From Bradyrhizobium sp. 4 (GTDB taxonomy: Bacteria; Pseudomonadota; Alphaproteobacteria; Rhizobiales; Xanthobacteraceae): a DNA stretch of 64,000 nt. The translations under genes were made by a program, and so were the position numbers. Shown here one piece after another: positions 44,281 to 53,129 of the stretch (position 1 is its first letter; every line of letters begins with the position of its first letter). Location: NCBI RefSeq assembly GCF_023100905.1, contig NZ_CP064686.1, forward strand, positions 6,448,001-6,512,000. Reading direction: 5' to 3'. The notes under the pieces are model-generated. The model saw only the letters and a list, made by a program, of their open reading frames with translations. It was not told the DNA's origin and did no database searches.

Positions 44281-45491
44281 AGTCGCGTGCGCGCTCATTT
44301 ATGGTCGCTCCTTTTTCCGTTTCCACCCCGCAAGGCTCGCCCTGCCAGGCGGAGGACATATTTTCGCATCTGTCCGATAGCATTGATCGCCGGCACCGAG
44401 AACGCCCGCTTGGGCTTGTCAGCAATTTTGTCGCCGATCAACTGCCGCACTGCATTGCGGAGATCAAATGCAGTGAACGACCAGATGAAGCGGTTAAGGC
44501 TCTTGGGCGTAATATCAACGCGATGATTGCGGAGGCGGACTATGAAGCGCAGCTGCTAAGTCTGCCGCAGTCGGAATTCGAGATCGCTAAGACAGACATC
44601 CAATATCTCGTAAATTGTGCTTATCAGATGTCTGCGTTTGCCGGCCTTCATCCCGTGGACGCCGAGCTGACGGTGGGAGATGTACTGATCCGCCTTGCGC
44701 GCTCGACTTGTCAACGGCGGCCTGGCATTGAGGTCCTCTCCTATGAAGATATGATCCTTACGAATCCGCTGCAGAACGATCCACGCGTATACTGCCTCGG
44801 CGCGGCCGGCGTCGAGGAGCGAGATTTTTGCTTGGGCCACCAGATCATCGAGAGCGAATTGCAGTCAGCAATGGACGCTCTGCTCAAGTTGCGTGATGTG
44901 GCCGACGTGGATGCGGGGCAATGTCTTGCGACATGCCTGGAGCGCCTTGAGTCAGCAAACAATGTTCTGACGCGCTTTTATGAACATATGTCGCCGGACT
45001 TATTTGGCCAATTTCGTGTGTTTTACGGAAAGAATCCTTATAAGAATACGCTTGGTCCAAGCGGCCGCTTCTCGGCCGGTATCGTGGCGGTCTCGGTGCT
45101 ACTGGTCGGTGAAGAACTCTTCCACCACAAACCGCAATTTTATAGGGATCTGTACCGGCTGTCCGAATATTATCCGCAGAGATGCATTCACGAGGTATTC
45201 CGCTGGCTGTCGTCAGGCAAAGGGAGTGCACCGCTCAAGCCACGTTGGCTAAAGGGGAAAGCGGACTTTCCCAGGGTTGCGACCATTTCGCCAGTCGTGG
45301 AGCATCACGGCGGCGAAATCGGAACGCTGCGCACGTCCTGTGTTTGTGCACTGGATCGGTTTACCCGGATGCATCGTAGTACGGCCTTAAAATATACGGT
45401 TGAGCCGGGTCGTCCAGTTGTCGGAGTTGAGGTATCGGAAAGTGTTGAGGCTGTCCTTTCTCAGCGGCTGTTGACAGAGGCGCGCCCGTAA
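44277..45491 (+). CDS. PrnB-like / indole-dioxygenase superfamily protein (tentative)
   Basis: A protein of 404 residues, translationally coupled to the radical SAM gene (ATGA at 44277-44280). Residues about 160-285 resemble my recollection of monodechloroaminopyrrolnitrin synthase PrnB and its DUF1864 relatives: a NP(x)nD stretch at about 163, a helix ending RFYEHMSPDLFGQFRVFY, then NPYKNTLGPSGRFSAGIVAV and LLVGEE. That superfamily shares the haem-binding fold of tryptophan and indoleamine dioxygenases. The proximal His cannot be placed with certainty; EHHGGEIGT near 343 is a candidate. No signal peptide or membrane segment is seen. The alternative is an unrelated helical protein. Confidence 0.55.
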   Translation: MKSRARSFMVAPFSVSTPQGSPCQAEDIFSHLSDSIDRRHRERPLGLVSNFVADQLPHCIAEIKCSERPDEAVKALGRNINAMIAEADYEAQLLSLPQSEFEIAKTDIQYLVNCAYQMSAFAGLHPVDAELTVGDVLIRLARSTCQRRPGIEVLSYEDMILTNPLQNDPRVYCLGAAGVEERDFCLGHQIIESELQSAMDALLKLRDVADVDAGQCLATCLERLESANNVLTRFYEHMSPDLFGQFRVFYGKNPYKNTLGPSGRFSAGIVAVSVLLVGEELFHHKPQFYRDLYRLSEYYPQRCIHEVFRWLSSGKGSAPLKPRWLKGKADFPRVATISPVVEHHGGEIGTLRTSCVCALDRFTRMHRSTALKYTVEPGRPVVGVEVSESVEAVLSQRLLTEARP

Positions 45492-45562
45492 GCCGACGGT
45501 GGTCTCTGCGTGGCTAAAAACAAAGGCGCAGACGTCCGCCACCGGTCGAGAGGTAATAGTCG

Positions 45563-46072
45563 ATGTCTCAAGACGAACTGATCCTTCGTCGGTTCGAGTC
45601 CGGGGATAGCGATGATGCATGGCATCTGCACAGAAGCGCATCGCAGGATGTTGGTGTGTGTGGCCCGGAAGGGGCTTGGGAGGATGATTTACGCAATATC
45701 GGGGAAGTATACATCGCCTCGGGCGGTGACTTCGTAGTTGCGCATATTGGTCCCCGGTTCGCTGCCATGGGTGGGCTGAAACCTTTTGATGATGATGTCG
45801 CAGAACTAAAACGTATGCGGGTCGACCCCGTCTTTCAGCGACGAGGGTTTGGAAGGAGGGTTCTTCGTGAATTGGAGTCGCGAGCTGTTGCTCTCGGTTT
45901 CAAGTGGATAATGCTCGATACAACAACGATCCAAGTAGGGGCCCAAAGACTTTATGAGAGCGCTGGCTATGTTCGCCGCAGGGAAGGGATGTTGCACGGA
46001 TATGCAGTGATCTTCTACGAGAAGCGGCTCATTTGGCCAGGAATGACCCCCGCTGAGCAAATGAGGTTGTGA
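45563..46072 (+). CDS. GNAT-family N-acetyltransferase
   Basis: A protein of 169 residues. AELKRMRVDPVFQRRGFGRRVLRELESRA is motif A with the acetyl-CoA pyrophosphate loop (QRRGFGRR), and QVGAQRLYESAGYVRRRE is motif B. GAGGT lies before the ATG. It starts 71 nt after the PrnB-like gene on the same strand and may belong to the same transcript, which would place an acetylation step in the pathway. The substrate is unknown; amines or amino sugars are typical. Confidence 0.85.
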   Translation: MSQDELILRRFESGDSDDAWHLHRSASQDVGVCGPEGAWEDDLRNIGEVYIASGGDFVVAHIGPRFAAMGGLKPFDDDVAELKRMRVDPVFQRRGFGRRVLRELESRAVALGFKWIMLDTTTIQVGAQRLYESAGYVRRREGMLHGYAVIFYEKRLIWPGMTPAEQMRL

Positions 46073-46892
46073 GACCGGACAATCCAGTGAAGCTCTACGG
46101 ACGCGCAACGAGCACAAATTCAATCACTTGCCCCCTGACTAGCCGAATGCCCAATCTCGCTCCTTGGGAATGACGTGGAATGCGCTCAGATAAAACCGTA
46201 TCATCCGCGAGGACTTTCTCATTGAGCTTCGCGAGATCCGCGATCGGAATGAATCGTGTCACTGTAGCTGATAAGGACGTGAAGGTTTCGCGACCGATAG
46301 GCCTCGAACGCACGCACAAACTCACGTCTGGCCGAGCCAGCGTTGCATTCAAAACGAGAGCTGATACGGTGCGCCAGCGGCGGATAGGCGAAGACGCTCT
46401 GGAGTGTCGTGGGCTCGCGACGTGAGCCTTGCCAGCCGGCATACAAATCCACCTCGATTCAACCGCAACATTCTGTTGCGTATGGAATCCAAAAGTCCGC
46501 TCTTGGTGATGCGGGATGGTGGATGCACGGGCGCGTCTAATCGCCCCCTACCAGCTTGTGGTGGTCGCCCTTCCAGATCGTGATGCTACTCGGGCGTATC
46601 GACCGGTTGCGTGCCGTAGCGCTCGCAGGCTCTCAACCAAGGACCCAGCTCGCACCCTTCTGGATCACGATCGAGTACCAAACCTGCATCAAGCAGCTGC
46701 GGATCGGGTCTCACCAGCTTCGTGGTGCTCACGCCCGTATTCGGGTCAACTGCCATTCGGTAGTCTCGTTCAAGCAGCTCTCGCAGGCGCTCGATGCGAG
46801 CGAACCGGAATGGATGGACCGGTTTAATCATCGGGCCAGGCTCCTCGGGTCGAATGCCAATGATGAAAATGACGGCGGGCGACGGGTTGCGT
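46073..46892. other. 820-nt stretch with no confident gene
   Basis: Minus-strand open frames at 46095-46442, 46219-46452 and 46586-46831 have coding-like composition (for example DYRMAVDPNTGVSTTKLVRP) but no recognisable family. They overlap in different frames and lack clear starts. They are probably pieces of one or two decayed genes. Confidence 0.45.
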
Positions 46893-47126
46893 TCATGAGT
46901 CGAGCTGTCGGTTCTCCGCCGAATGCCAGTCCGCGCCGTAGAGGCGGATCATCTCCCGACGGGACCGCTCGATGAAGATGCGCTCAACGCAAAAGCCGGT
47001 TGTCACTGAAGCCGCCAGCGCAAGGCCGCAGACCATATAGTCATTCATGAAATTCCAAAACATGTTGCAGCCGGCAACTCCCACAAAAGTAAGTGCCATG
47101 ACCGCATTGCGAAATGCCTTAACCAT
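46893..47126 (-). CDS. Small membrane protein, unknown function
   Basis: A protein of 77 residues starting MVKAFRNAVMALTFVGVAGC, with GGGGGCAAC immediately before the ATG. Two hydrophobic segments are visible (about 8-22 and 30-45), followed by a basic tail (IFIERSRREMIRLYGADW). No family was recognised. A longer in-frame start at 47165 is possible but lacks a good ribosome-binding site. Confidence 0.5.
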   Translation of the reverse strand: MVKAFRNAVMALTFVGVAGCNMFWNFMNDYMVCGLALAASVTTGFCVERIFIERSRREMIRLYGADWHSAENRQLDS

Positions 47127-47610
47127 GTTGCCCCCAGTCAGTGGGAACTTTACCATTGCAACCATGGCGATTAGCAGCGTTTGTCCTTGTTAGGCGCCGT
47201 CTTTCTGCTCGATCGGCCTGGGTCCGCCCGCGCTGTCGACGGCCGTGGGTTCCCCATTGCCCGGCGCAGCTCATTCGATCGCGTCGGAGTCCTGGCGCGG
47301 ATTGCCCGATCCGATACAGCTCGTGGACAATGACCTCTACTCTCCGCATCTCCTCCGACGACCACAGGCGTGGCACATCAAAATAACCGAGCACCGGCTC
47401 GGCGCTCGGCCGCCCAGGCGAACCGATTCGAGGATGAGAAGCGCCGAGGGCTGGACAGCGTCGGCTACGCCGCGATCCAGCGTGGTTTCGGGTATATGCG
47501 CCGCATTCCTATGCCGAACGCGAGATAATGGCAGTGAATATGACCTCAAGTTGTATCACGCTAGATGATCCACGTTGCGACCTTTAAGTGACCTCTTTTG
47601 GGGCTTCAAT
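47127..47610. other. 480-nt stretch with no confident gene
   Basis: Short frames on both strands (47119-47394 minus; 47245-47568 plus) have no recognisable domains. Near 47410-47510 a plus-strand frame reads RFEDEKRRGLDSVGYAAIQR and stops soon after, which may be the C-terminal scrap of a lost gene. Confidence 0.4.
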
Positions 47611-48003
47611 ATGAAGAGACTTCTGGGACTCTTGCTGCTCGCCCATTCCTTCTTCCTTTCCGCCGAGGCCATCGCACAGGGGCTTCCTGCCCCCTCGTAC
47701 TGGAAGAATGAACGAGGTTCAGAACTTTTTGTTTGGTCCGCCAATAGCGGGGCAATACAAGGGACTTTCACAAACCATGCTCAAGGGTTTGCGTGCCAGG
47801 GCATTCCATATCCTGCATCGGGAGCCGTTAGCCCTGCTGGCTTGTATTTTGTTGTTACCTTTGCCCAGTGCAATTCCTTCACCCGGTGGGTTGGAAAGCT
47901 CAACGGGTCTCAAATGCCGACCTCATGGACGCTGTTCTACGTTGACAAGAACGGCAAGCCCGGCAAGTTGAAGGGTGCCGATACATTCACGCGCGTATGG
48001 TAG
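47611..48003 (+). CDS. Avidin family biotin-binding protein, secreted (bradavidin-like)
   Basis: A protein of 130 residues with a clear signal peptide (MKRLLGLLLLAHSFFLSAEA, cut near AIAQG). The mature barrel has the avidin pattern: SYWKNERGSELFVWSANSG (W31, N33, S37), GAIQGTFTN, then FTRWVGKLNGSQ (W93), PTSWTLFYVD (W106) and GADTFTR (D124). Two cysteines (C62, C87) could form a disulfide. It strongly resembles bradavidin II of Bradyrhizobium as I recall it. Avidins bind biotin very tightly; the natural role in rhizobia is unresolved. The ATG at 47611 follows GGGG and gives the complete signal peptide; a TTG at 47575 is in frame but unlikely. Confidence 0.9.
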   Translation: MKRLLGLLLLAHSFFLSAEAIAQGLPAPSYWKNERGSELFVWSANSGAIQGTFTNHAQGFACQGIPYPASGAVSPAGLYFVVTFAQCNSFTRWVGKLNGSQMPTSWTLFYVDKNGKPGKLKGADTFTRVW

Positions 48004-48568
48004 TTTTCAATCTTCTTGCTCTGTCGTGACCTTTGATTGGAAACTCACTCTCGCGAGTTTTTGGCTGCGTCTCTTCGGGAAATGTGGGCTCGCCTTCGTG
48101 GAGCACTGGCCTGTCCAGGATCAGCTTCGATGCTGGACAGCCGGCAAGTCGTGCCGAACGGCCCGGGAAAAACATCAAAGGGCCTCTCCCGAAATCCGAA
48201 AGGACATTCTGAATTTGCGTCCGAATCGCGGGACGATCCGTGCACTACCGTTACTTTTCAGGTCCTTGTTTTGAAGCCGAGCGCGGGCTCCGGCAGATGC
48301 CGCTAACATCTGCGGCGGTCGCGTTGCCTGAGTTTGGTTGACGACGTGAATTTTCAGCTCTCGATACCCAGAATTCTCACACAGCGCGATTCGCAGGCTT
48401 CGCCGCCGGAAGTAGCCAAGGGCGCGCTCAGTCTAACCGTTCCGCGAAGCTGCTTGCTATTGCCGGTTCATGTTGCGCGGCGACAAGATCGCACGTTGGC
48501 AACGAGTACGGACTTGATCCCTCTCTAGCCATTAGGTAGATCCCGTCATTTGGAATTGGAGATACTTA
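48004..48568. other. Intergenic stretch, no gene recognised
   Basis: The 565 nt between the avidin gene and the cold-shock remnant hold no open frame with a recognisable family and no clear hairpin terminator. Confidence 0.45.
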
Positions 48569-48770
48569 GTGACGACTGGCATCGTAAGGTGGTTAAACGC
48601 GACCCAGGCTATGGATTTATCAAGCTGGATGATGGCGGAGCCGACGTTTTCGTGCACATAGGGCGGTCGAGAAGGCCGGCTACACCGTCTTGCAGAGGGG
48701 GCCTTGATCAGGTTCGAGATCAAGACTGGCAGCTCAGGCGAGGTATCCGCAGAAAATCTGCGTACAGGAT
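48569..48770 (+). pseudogene. Cold-shock protein (CspA family), frameshifted
   Basis: Three frames read together give VTTGIVRWLNATQ, GYGFIKLDDGGADVFVHI and VEKAGYTVLQRG, then IRFEIKTGSSGEVSAENLRT. This is a complete 65-70 residue CspA-type nucleic-acid chaperone with RNP1-like KGYGFI (here PGYGFIKL) and RNP2-like VFVHI. At least three small indels break it. Confidence 0.8.
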
Positions 48771-48948
48771 GATTCGCGCTATCAGCTACATGATGCGTCA
48801 ACAGTGATTCGCCTAGGGCGTCAGCATTCTTCGCGCTTACATGCCTCGATCTGACTTCGGCGAAACACTTCAGAGTCGGCAACCTCGCATGAAGGCGCAC
48901 ATCAGTGTTAATACGCGATCTCGTGTTTTTTCAAAACCATTGTATTTC

Positions 48949-49873
48949 TCATGTAAGAAGATTCGCAGCCGCAAGATCTTCGATTGCGGCCCCAACAGAC
49001 TTGAAGAGAGTGATCTCTTGCTGCGAAAGGCGGCCAGACTTCAAACCATTGGTTAACTCATGAAGATCCCCACAAATCATTGAGGCGTCCCACCGGCCAC
49101 CCGCAATCGGCTGGAGCAGATCACCGGCTTCTTTGGGGGCACCCGCATAGTATCTACGAACACGCGGCTGCGGCAAACAGCATCGTCGTCGGTCTCACGC
49201 ATTTCTGGTGTGAATGCGCCGACGAGATCGAGATGTGTTCCTGGCCTGAGGTGCTGGCCTACGATCAGCGGCTCACGTGACGTGGTGGCGCAGCTAACGA
49301 TGTCCGCCACCGAGAGAGCGTCCGTCAGATCAGCAGCCGGTTTCGCCTTGAGACCCTGATGCTCAAGCGTGTCCGCGAGAGCTTAGACAGGTTGCGCATT
49401 GCATCCCCAGACCAGCACGGCTTCAATCGGCCTAACTGCGCGATGGGCAACGGCCAAATAGGAGGCGAGCAGGCCGGTTACAATCAGCAGCAGCGTGCGA
49501 CTGTCGGGGCGTGAGAGATGTCGTGATGCGAGCGCGGAGGCGGCGGCTGTACGCCGATTAGTGAGTTTTTCGCCATCGAAATTTGCGCGCGGCCGGCCGG
49601 TTGCCGTCGAACAGCATGTAAAGCGAGGAAAGGCAGGGAGACCGCATGCCCGCTCTTCGGAAACACGGTCACCAGCTTCACGCGGAGTGCCTTGCCCCGC
49701 TCCCAAGCCGACATTGTCAGGAGACGACCTGGGCTTGCAGCGGTACCAACATTATAGCTCTGCCGCACTGGCATCGCTTCTCCGCCGCGCCGGACGGCTT
49801 CGCTTAGGGCATCGATCAACCTGGGATAGTCGAGGCCGGCATCTACCTCTGGGGCGGAGAAATAACGCGACAT
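48949..49873 (-). pseudogene. Ornithine cyclodeaminase/mu-crystallin family, frameshifted
   Basis: The start MSRYFSAPEVDAGLDYPRLI and AMPVRQSYNVGTAASPGRLL are in one frame. SLPFLALHAV, ASRHLSRPDSRTLLLIVTG and AVRPIEAVLVWG then follow in other frames. SVADIVSCATTSREPLIVGQ and LRPGTHLDLVGAFTPEMRET are the conserved NAD-domain motifs, and the protein ends IEDLAAANLL. At least four frame breaks make it inactive. It lies downstream of the FAD oxidase gene on the same strand, so both may once have served one amino acid catabolic operon. Confidence 0.83.
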
Positions 49874-50124
49874 GATTTCCTCGTTTTCATTCGAAGTTCG
49901 GACGAGTTTAGCACCCGTCGCTCCGATGACAGCACGGTCTATACCGCCGCCAAAGAGAGGCCGTCGCCAGCGTTTAAATTCGCGTGTGAAGCTCGACTGA
50001 ACGTACAGAACACAAAAAAATCTCGCCTCGTAGCAACAGATCGAGGTCAATGGCCGTCGGAGCGCGAAGTTGAGTCATGAGCATGCCGATGACAGTCCCA
50101 TACTTGGCGAACTCGTTTGAGTAA

Positions 50125-51408
50125 TCAGAACCGGGTCTCCAATAGGTGAACAAGTTGGGACCCCGCGATGTAGAAGGCTTCCCGCGCGGCACGAAAGCGT
50201 CGCCGTTCAACGGCAGTGACCGGCAGCGGAAGATCGTTCTCCGCGATCTGACCCAGAACGTACGAAGCCAACACACTGCCAAAGACTGTGCCAGGTGCGA
50301 TGCCGCGACCGTTGTAACCGCTGAAAGCAACGACGTTGCGGTCGAGCTCGTGAAAGCGCGGCAGGTTGTTCGAGGTCATTCCAATCATGCCGAACCAGCC
50401 GGTTTCAAACTCGACATGCTGAAGTCCCGGAAACAGCTTACGCAACGATCTCTGAGCCCATGCCCGGTGAACGGATGCGCCAATACCCTCAAGGGCACCA
50501 ACACTGCCAAACACGAGGCGCCCGGAGCGATCCAAGCGAAATGAAGAGAGGACCTCTCGAGTGTCCCACGCTCCCTGCCGTTCAGGCAGGATCGACTTCC
50601 TCAGACCATCCGGCAGAGAACCTGTAGCAAAGTTGAAGTAGGGCAGATGGATCTGCTCCTGCCGTACCTGCGACCAAAGTCCTTTACCATAGGCATCCGT
50701 CGCAACGATCACCCATTCCGCATCTACCGATCCGCTTTCTGTGCTAATCCTCCAGCGCAGGCCGTTGTGTTGCGCAGTAACAGCCTCGCTCTGTGTGAAT
50801 ATCCTAGCCCCCGCTGCAAGCGCGGCTCTCGCTAGACCGTGCACATAGGCCAGCGGCTGTATCGTCCCGGCGCGCTTATCGAGCAGCGCTCCGCTGTATT
50901 CGCCACCGCCGACTTTCCTGCGTGTCTCATCTGCATTTAGCACTACGACAGGGGCGCCACGCTTCTGCCACTGTTCGGCGCGGGCCTCGATCTCTTGCAA
51001 GCCCTTACGTCCGACGGCACAATGCAGGGTACCGGCACGTTCCACTTCACATTCGATGCCATGCTTTTGGATGAGGTCGAACACCTTTTGCGGTCCACGG
51101 CCGAGTTGTTCAATCAACCGTTCGCCGAACGGGACGCCGAGCGTATCCGGAAGGGTGTCAGGCATCACCCACATGCCCGCGTTAACCAGACCGACGTTCC
51201 GGCCCGAACCGCCGAACCCAATTTCGGACGCCTCCAACAGCGCGACGCGCGCCCCTCCTTCGGCGAGATGAAGTGCAGACGACAGCCCGGTATATCCAGC
51301 GCCAATCACGATCACATCCGCTGCGGTGTCACTGGCGAGGGGAACAGTGTCTGGCGCCGGTGGCGCGGTGAGAGCCCACAATCCATGTGAAGCTGAATTG
51401 TTTCGCAT
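50125..51408 (-). CDS. FAD-dependent oxidoreductase (DAO family, PuuB-like)
   Basis: A protein of 427 residues. The FAD loop is ADVIVIGAGYTGLSSALHLA with LLEASEIGFGGSGRNVGLVN, the pattern of gamma-glutamylputrescine oxidase and similar amine oxidases. GRLVFGSVGALEGIG and the C-terminal FSGYNGRGIAPGTVFG carry the second FAD motif. The ATG at 51408 (MRNNSASHGLWALTAP) has GAGG upstream and is the right distance before the loop; an ATG at 51513 is unlikely. The frame is intact although the ornithine cyclodeaminase next to it is broken. Confidence 0.83.
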   Translation of the reverse strand: MRNNSASHGLWALTAPPAPDTVPLASDTAADVIVIGAGYTGLSSALHLAEGGARVALLEASEIGFGGSGRNVGLVNAGMWVMPDTLPDTLGVPFGERLIEQLGRGPQKVFDLIQKHGIECEVERAGTLHCAVGRKGLQEIEARAEQWQKRGAPVVVLNADETRRKVGGGEYSGALLDKRAGTIQPLAYVHGLARAALAAGARIFTQSEAVTAQHNGLRWRISTESGSVDAEWVIVATDAYGKGLWSQVRQEQIHLPYFNFATGSLPDGLRKSILPERQGAWDTREVLSSFRLDRSGRLVFGSVGALEGIGASVHRAWAQRSLRKLFPGLQHVEFETGWFGMIGMTSNNLPRFHELDRNVVAFSGYNGRGIAPGTVFGSVLASYVLGQIAENDLPLPVTAVERRRFRAAREAFYIAGSQLVHLLETRF

Positions 51409-51472
51409 CCAGCAATCCTCATATATTCTTGGTTCTTGATCAGCCCAGGTCGTGCTGCAATCAGTGCCGCGT

Positions 51473-52717
51473 CTAAGGGTCAAGGATGGGTACCATTTCG
51501 TCGATATGTGCATCGATCCGTTCGAGAACCTGCCCAGGCACGACGTCGCGTTCTGGAAGAACTGACCATCTGTCGCGCACGGCCGCCGCGGTCTCAGCTA
51601 CAGCCGTCACCACTGCCCCCTCTGGAAGACGGCTGCGGTTCGCGAAATTGCGCCAGCGCTCTGGAGTCAGGGCCTTAAATGACTTTTCGCCCGCAAGGCT
51701 CAATGCCAGACCATCTTTCGGGATATACGAAATTGTTGAGAGCACGTCGTAGATTGGCGCCAACGTAGGCCTCCGTCCGTCTCCAGGATACAGTAACGAC
51801 CAATTCTTGAGATGCATGTCGCCATTGCCCGTGATCGCGGTGAGCGCAAGACGACGGACAAATTCGATCGCGGAATCGAACGAGACACCGCTGTTCAGCG
51901 CGGCCGCGATATTGTGATACGCCGCACCGGTATATTTCTCGGACGGATAGCGGCCGAAGACCTGTGCAAAGTCCTCCATATGCACGCGCGCTGCATCGGC
52001 ACCGCGATCGAAGCGACGGACAAGAAGCACTTTGCCCGTGGACATGGTGTTAAACTCTTCCGGAATGCCGGCGAAATCCGTCTTTTCGACGAGCTCACGT
52101 GCAGGCACTTCCATCCCTAGCGCTTCCGCTAAGGCTAGGATCGCGAATTCGTTTTCCGAAAGCCCAATGTGGGTGAGGGAGGGAAATTTCGCGATATACT
52201 GCCCTTGCTCATCGTCGACGGCGAGCGTGATCCCCCCTTCTTTTCCGGTATTTTTGATGACGGAGAGCTTCATCTGGACACCGGCGAGCGAAAAGCGCGC
52301 CTTCTTCTTGCCTTCTGATTCTGGCCCGGCCGGAACGGGAACGCCGTCGCTCGGCAACGCTCGTACCGCTCCCGGTAGATTTGTCCCCAGTGCTGCCAAG
52401 AGATCGAAGTCGTTTCCAGGTCTTACTGACGCTGCGTGGTGCTTTTCCATTGCTTCGCGCAGTTTCTCTTCGGGCAGCAAGTTCGCGAAGAACGGCGGCA
52501 GCGCGCCGCGTATGGGTTTGGGATCCCGGCGGAGGCTGCCATCTGCCGAGCGAAGCGACAGGCTGAAGATCGGAGGGTCGTTCAAGCTCCGATACGCGGG
52601 CAAGAGATTGAATGCGCTGTAGTCGCCCGGCGTTCGCACGAGCGTGCCGACGGCAAGATCGTTTAATGAGATGTCGAGCGATTGGATACGTTCAGCCGCG
52701 AGGACAGGCTTATTCAT
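51473..52717 (-). CDS. hipA: HipA-family serine/threonine kinase toxin
   Basis: A protein of 414 residues. The N-terminal HipA subdomain contains ALPPFFANLLPEEKLREAME and NDFDLLAALGTNLPGAV. The kinase core shows RFSLAGVQMK (about 141-150), AKFP with the ATP-binding Lys (177), the catalytic loop GNGDMHLKNW (D300, N305) and PIYDVLS with the metal Asp (324). HipA kinases stop growth by phosphorylating tRNA synthetases or related targets. The ATG at 52717 overlaps the end of hipB by 8 nt, so the two are coupled. All catalytic residues are present. Confidence 0.9.
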   Translation of the reverse strand: MNKPVLAAERIQSLDISLNDLAVGTLVRTPGDYSAFNLLPAYRSLNDPPIFSLSLRSADGSLRRDPKPIRGALPPFFANLLPEEKLREAMEKHHAASVRPGNDFDLLAALGTNLPGAVRALPSDGVPVPAGPESEGKKKARFSLAGVQMKLSVIKNTGKEGGITLAVDDEQGQYIAKFPSLTHIGLSENEFAILALAEALGMEVPARELVEKTDFAGIPEEFNTMSTGKVLLVRRFDRGADAARVHMEDFAQVFGRYPSEKYTGAAYHNIAAALNSGVSFDSAIEFVRRLALTAITGNGDMHLKNWSLLYPGDGRRPTLAPIYDVLSTISYIPKDGLALSLAGEKSFKALTPERWRNFANRSRLPEGAVVTAVAETAAAVRDRWSVLPERDVVPGQVLERIDAHIDEMVPILDP

Positions 52718-53021
52718 GCTCCTCCTCAACATCTGACGTGAACGCAGGATGGTCATCATCGCCCGTAGCTGGCTGCAGCATTGATTGAATAGCCGGTACC
52801 ATCGCTTGCGGAATCAGCATCATTTCCATGCCAAGGGCGCGGGCAACGTTGACGAGTGTCGTTGCGCGCGCTGCAGCGACCCCCGTTTCAATGTCGCGAT
52901 AGCGGGGCCTGCTAATGTTCGCCCGGAGGGCGACTTGCTCCTGGGAGAGGCCAGCAGCCCTTCGCGCTCTGCGAAAGTGCAGGCCAAGTTCCTCGAGCAG
53001 CGGGTTTGGAGCCGAAGCCAT
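52710..53021 (-). CDS. hipB: HipB-like helix-turn-helix antitoxin
   Basis: A protein of 103 residues with an XRE-type helix-turn-helix (about 13-66): LGLHFRRARRAAGLSQEQVA, LRANISRPRYRDIETGVAAA and TTLVNVARALGMEMMLIPQ. An acidic tail (DVEEEHE) may contact HipA. ATGs at 53039 and 53069 are also in frame; the one at 53021 gives the usual HipB length. It should neutralise HipA and repress its own promoter through the repeats upstream. Confidence 0.88.
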   Translation of the reverse strand: MASAPNPLLEELGLHFRRARRAAGLSQEQVALRANISRPRYRDIETGVAAARATTLVNVARALGMEMMLIPQAMVPAIQSMLQPATGDDDHPAFTSDVEEEHE

Positions 53022-53055
53022 GATATGTTCTCGGATCATTAACACCCAAATGATA

Positions 53056-53129
53056 TGTAAACAGATCACACATCGCAGTCAAGCGAAACGTAAACAGATC
53101 TTCTTATGACAATGATCCTTAAACATATC
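53056..53129. promoter_or_regulatory. Repeated operator-like sites upstream of hipB
   Basis: Three direct repeats are present: TGTAAACAGATC at 53056-53067, CGTAAACAGATC at 53089-53100 and CTTAAACATATC at 53118-53129. Their spacings are 33 nt and 29 nt, close to three helical turns. They lie 35-108 nt before the hipB start, where HipB-type proteins bind to autoregulate. Binding is inferred. Confidence 0.6.
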
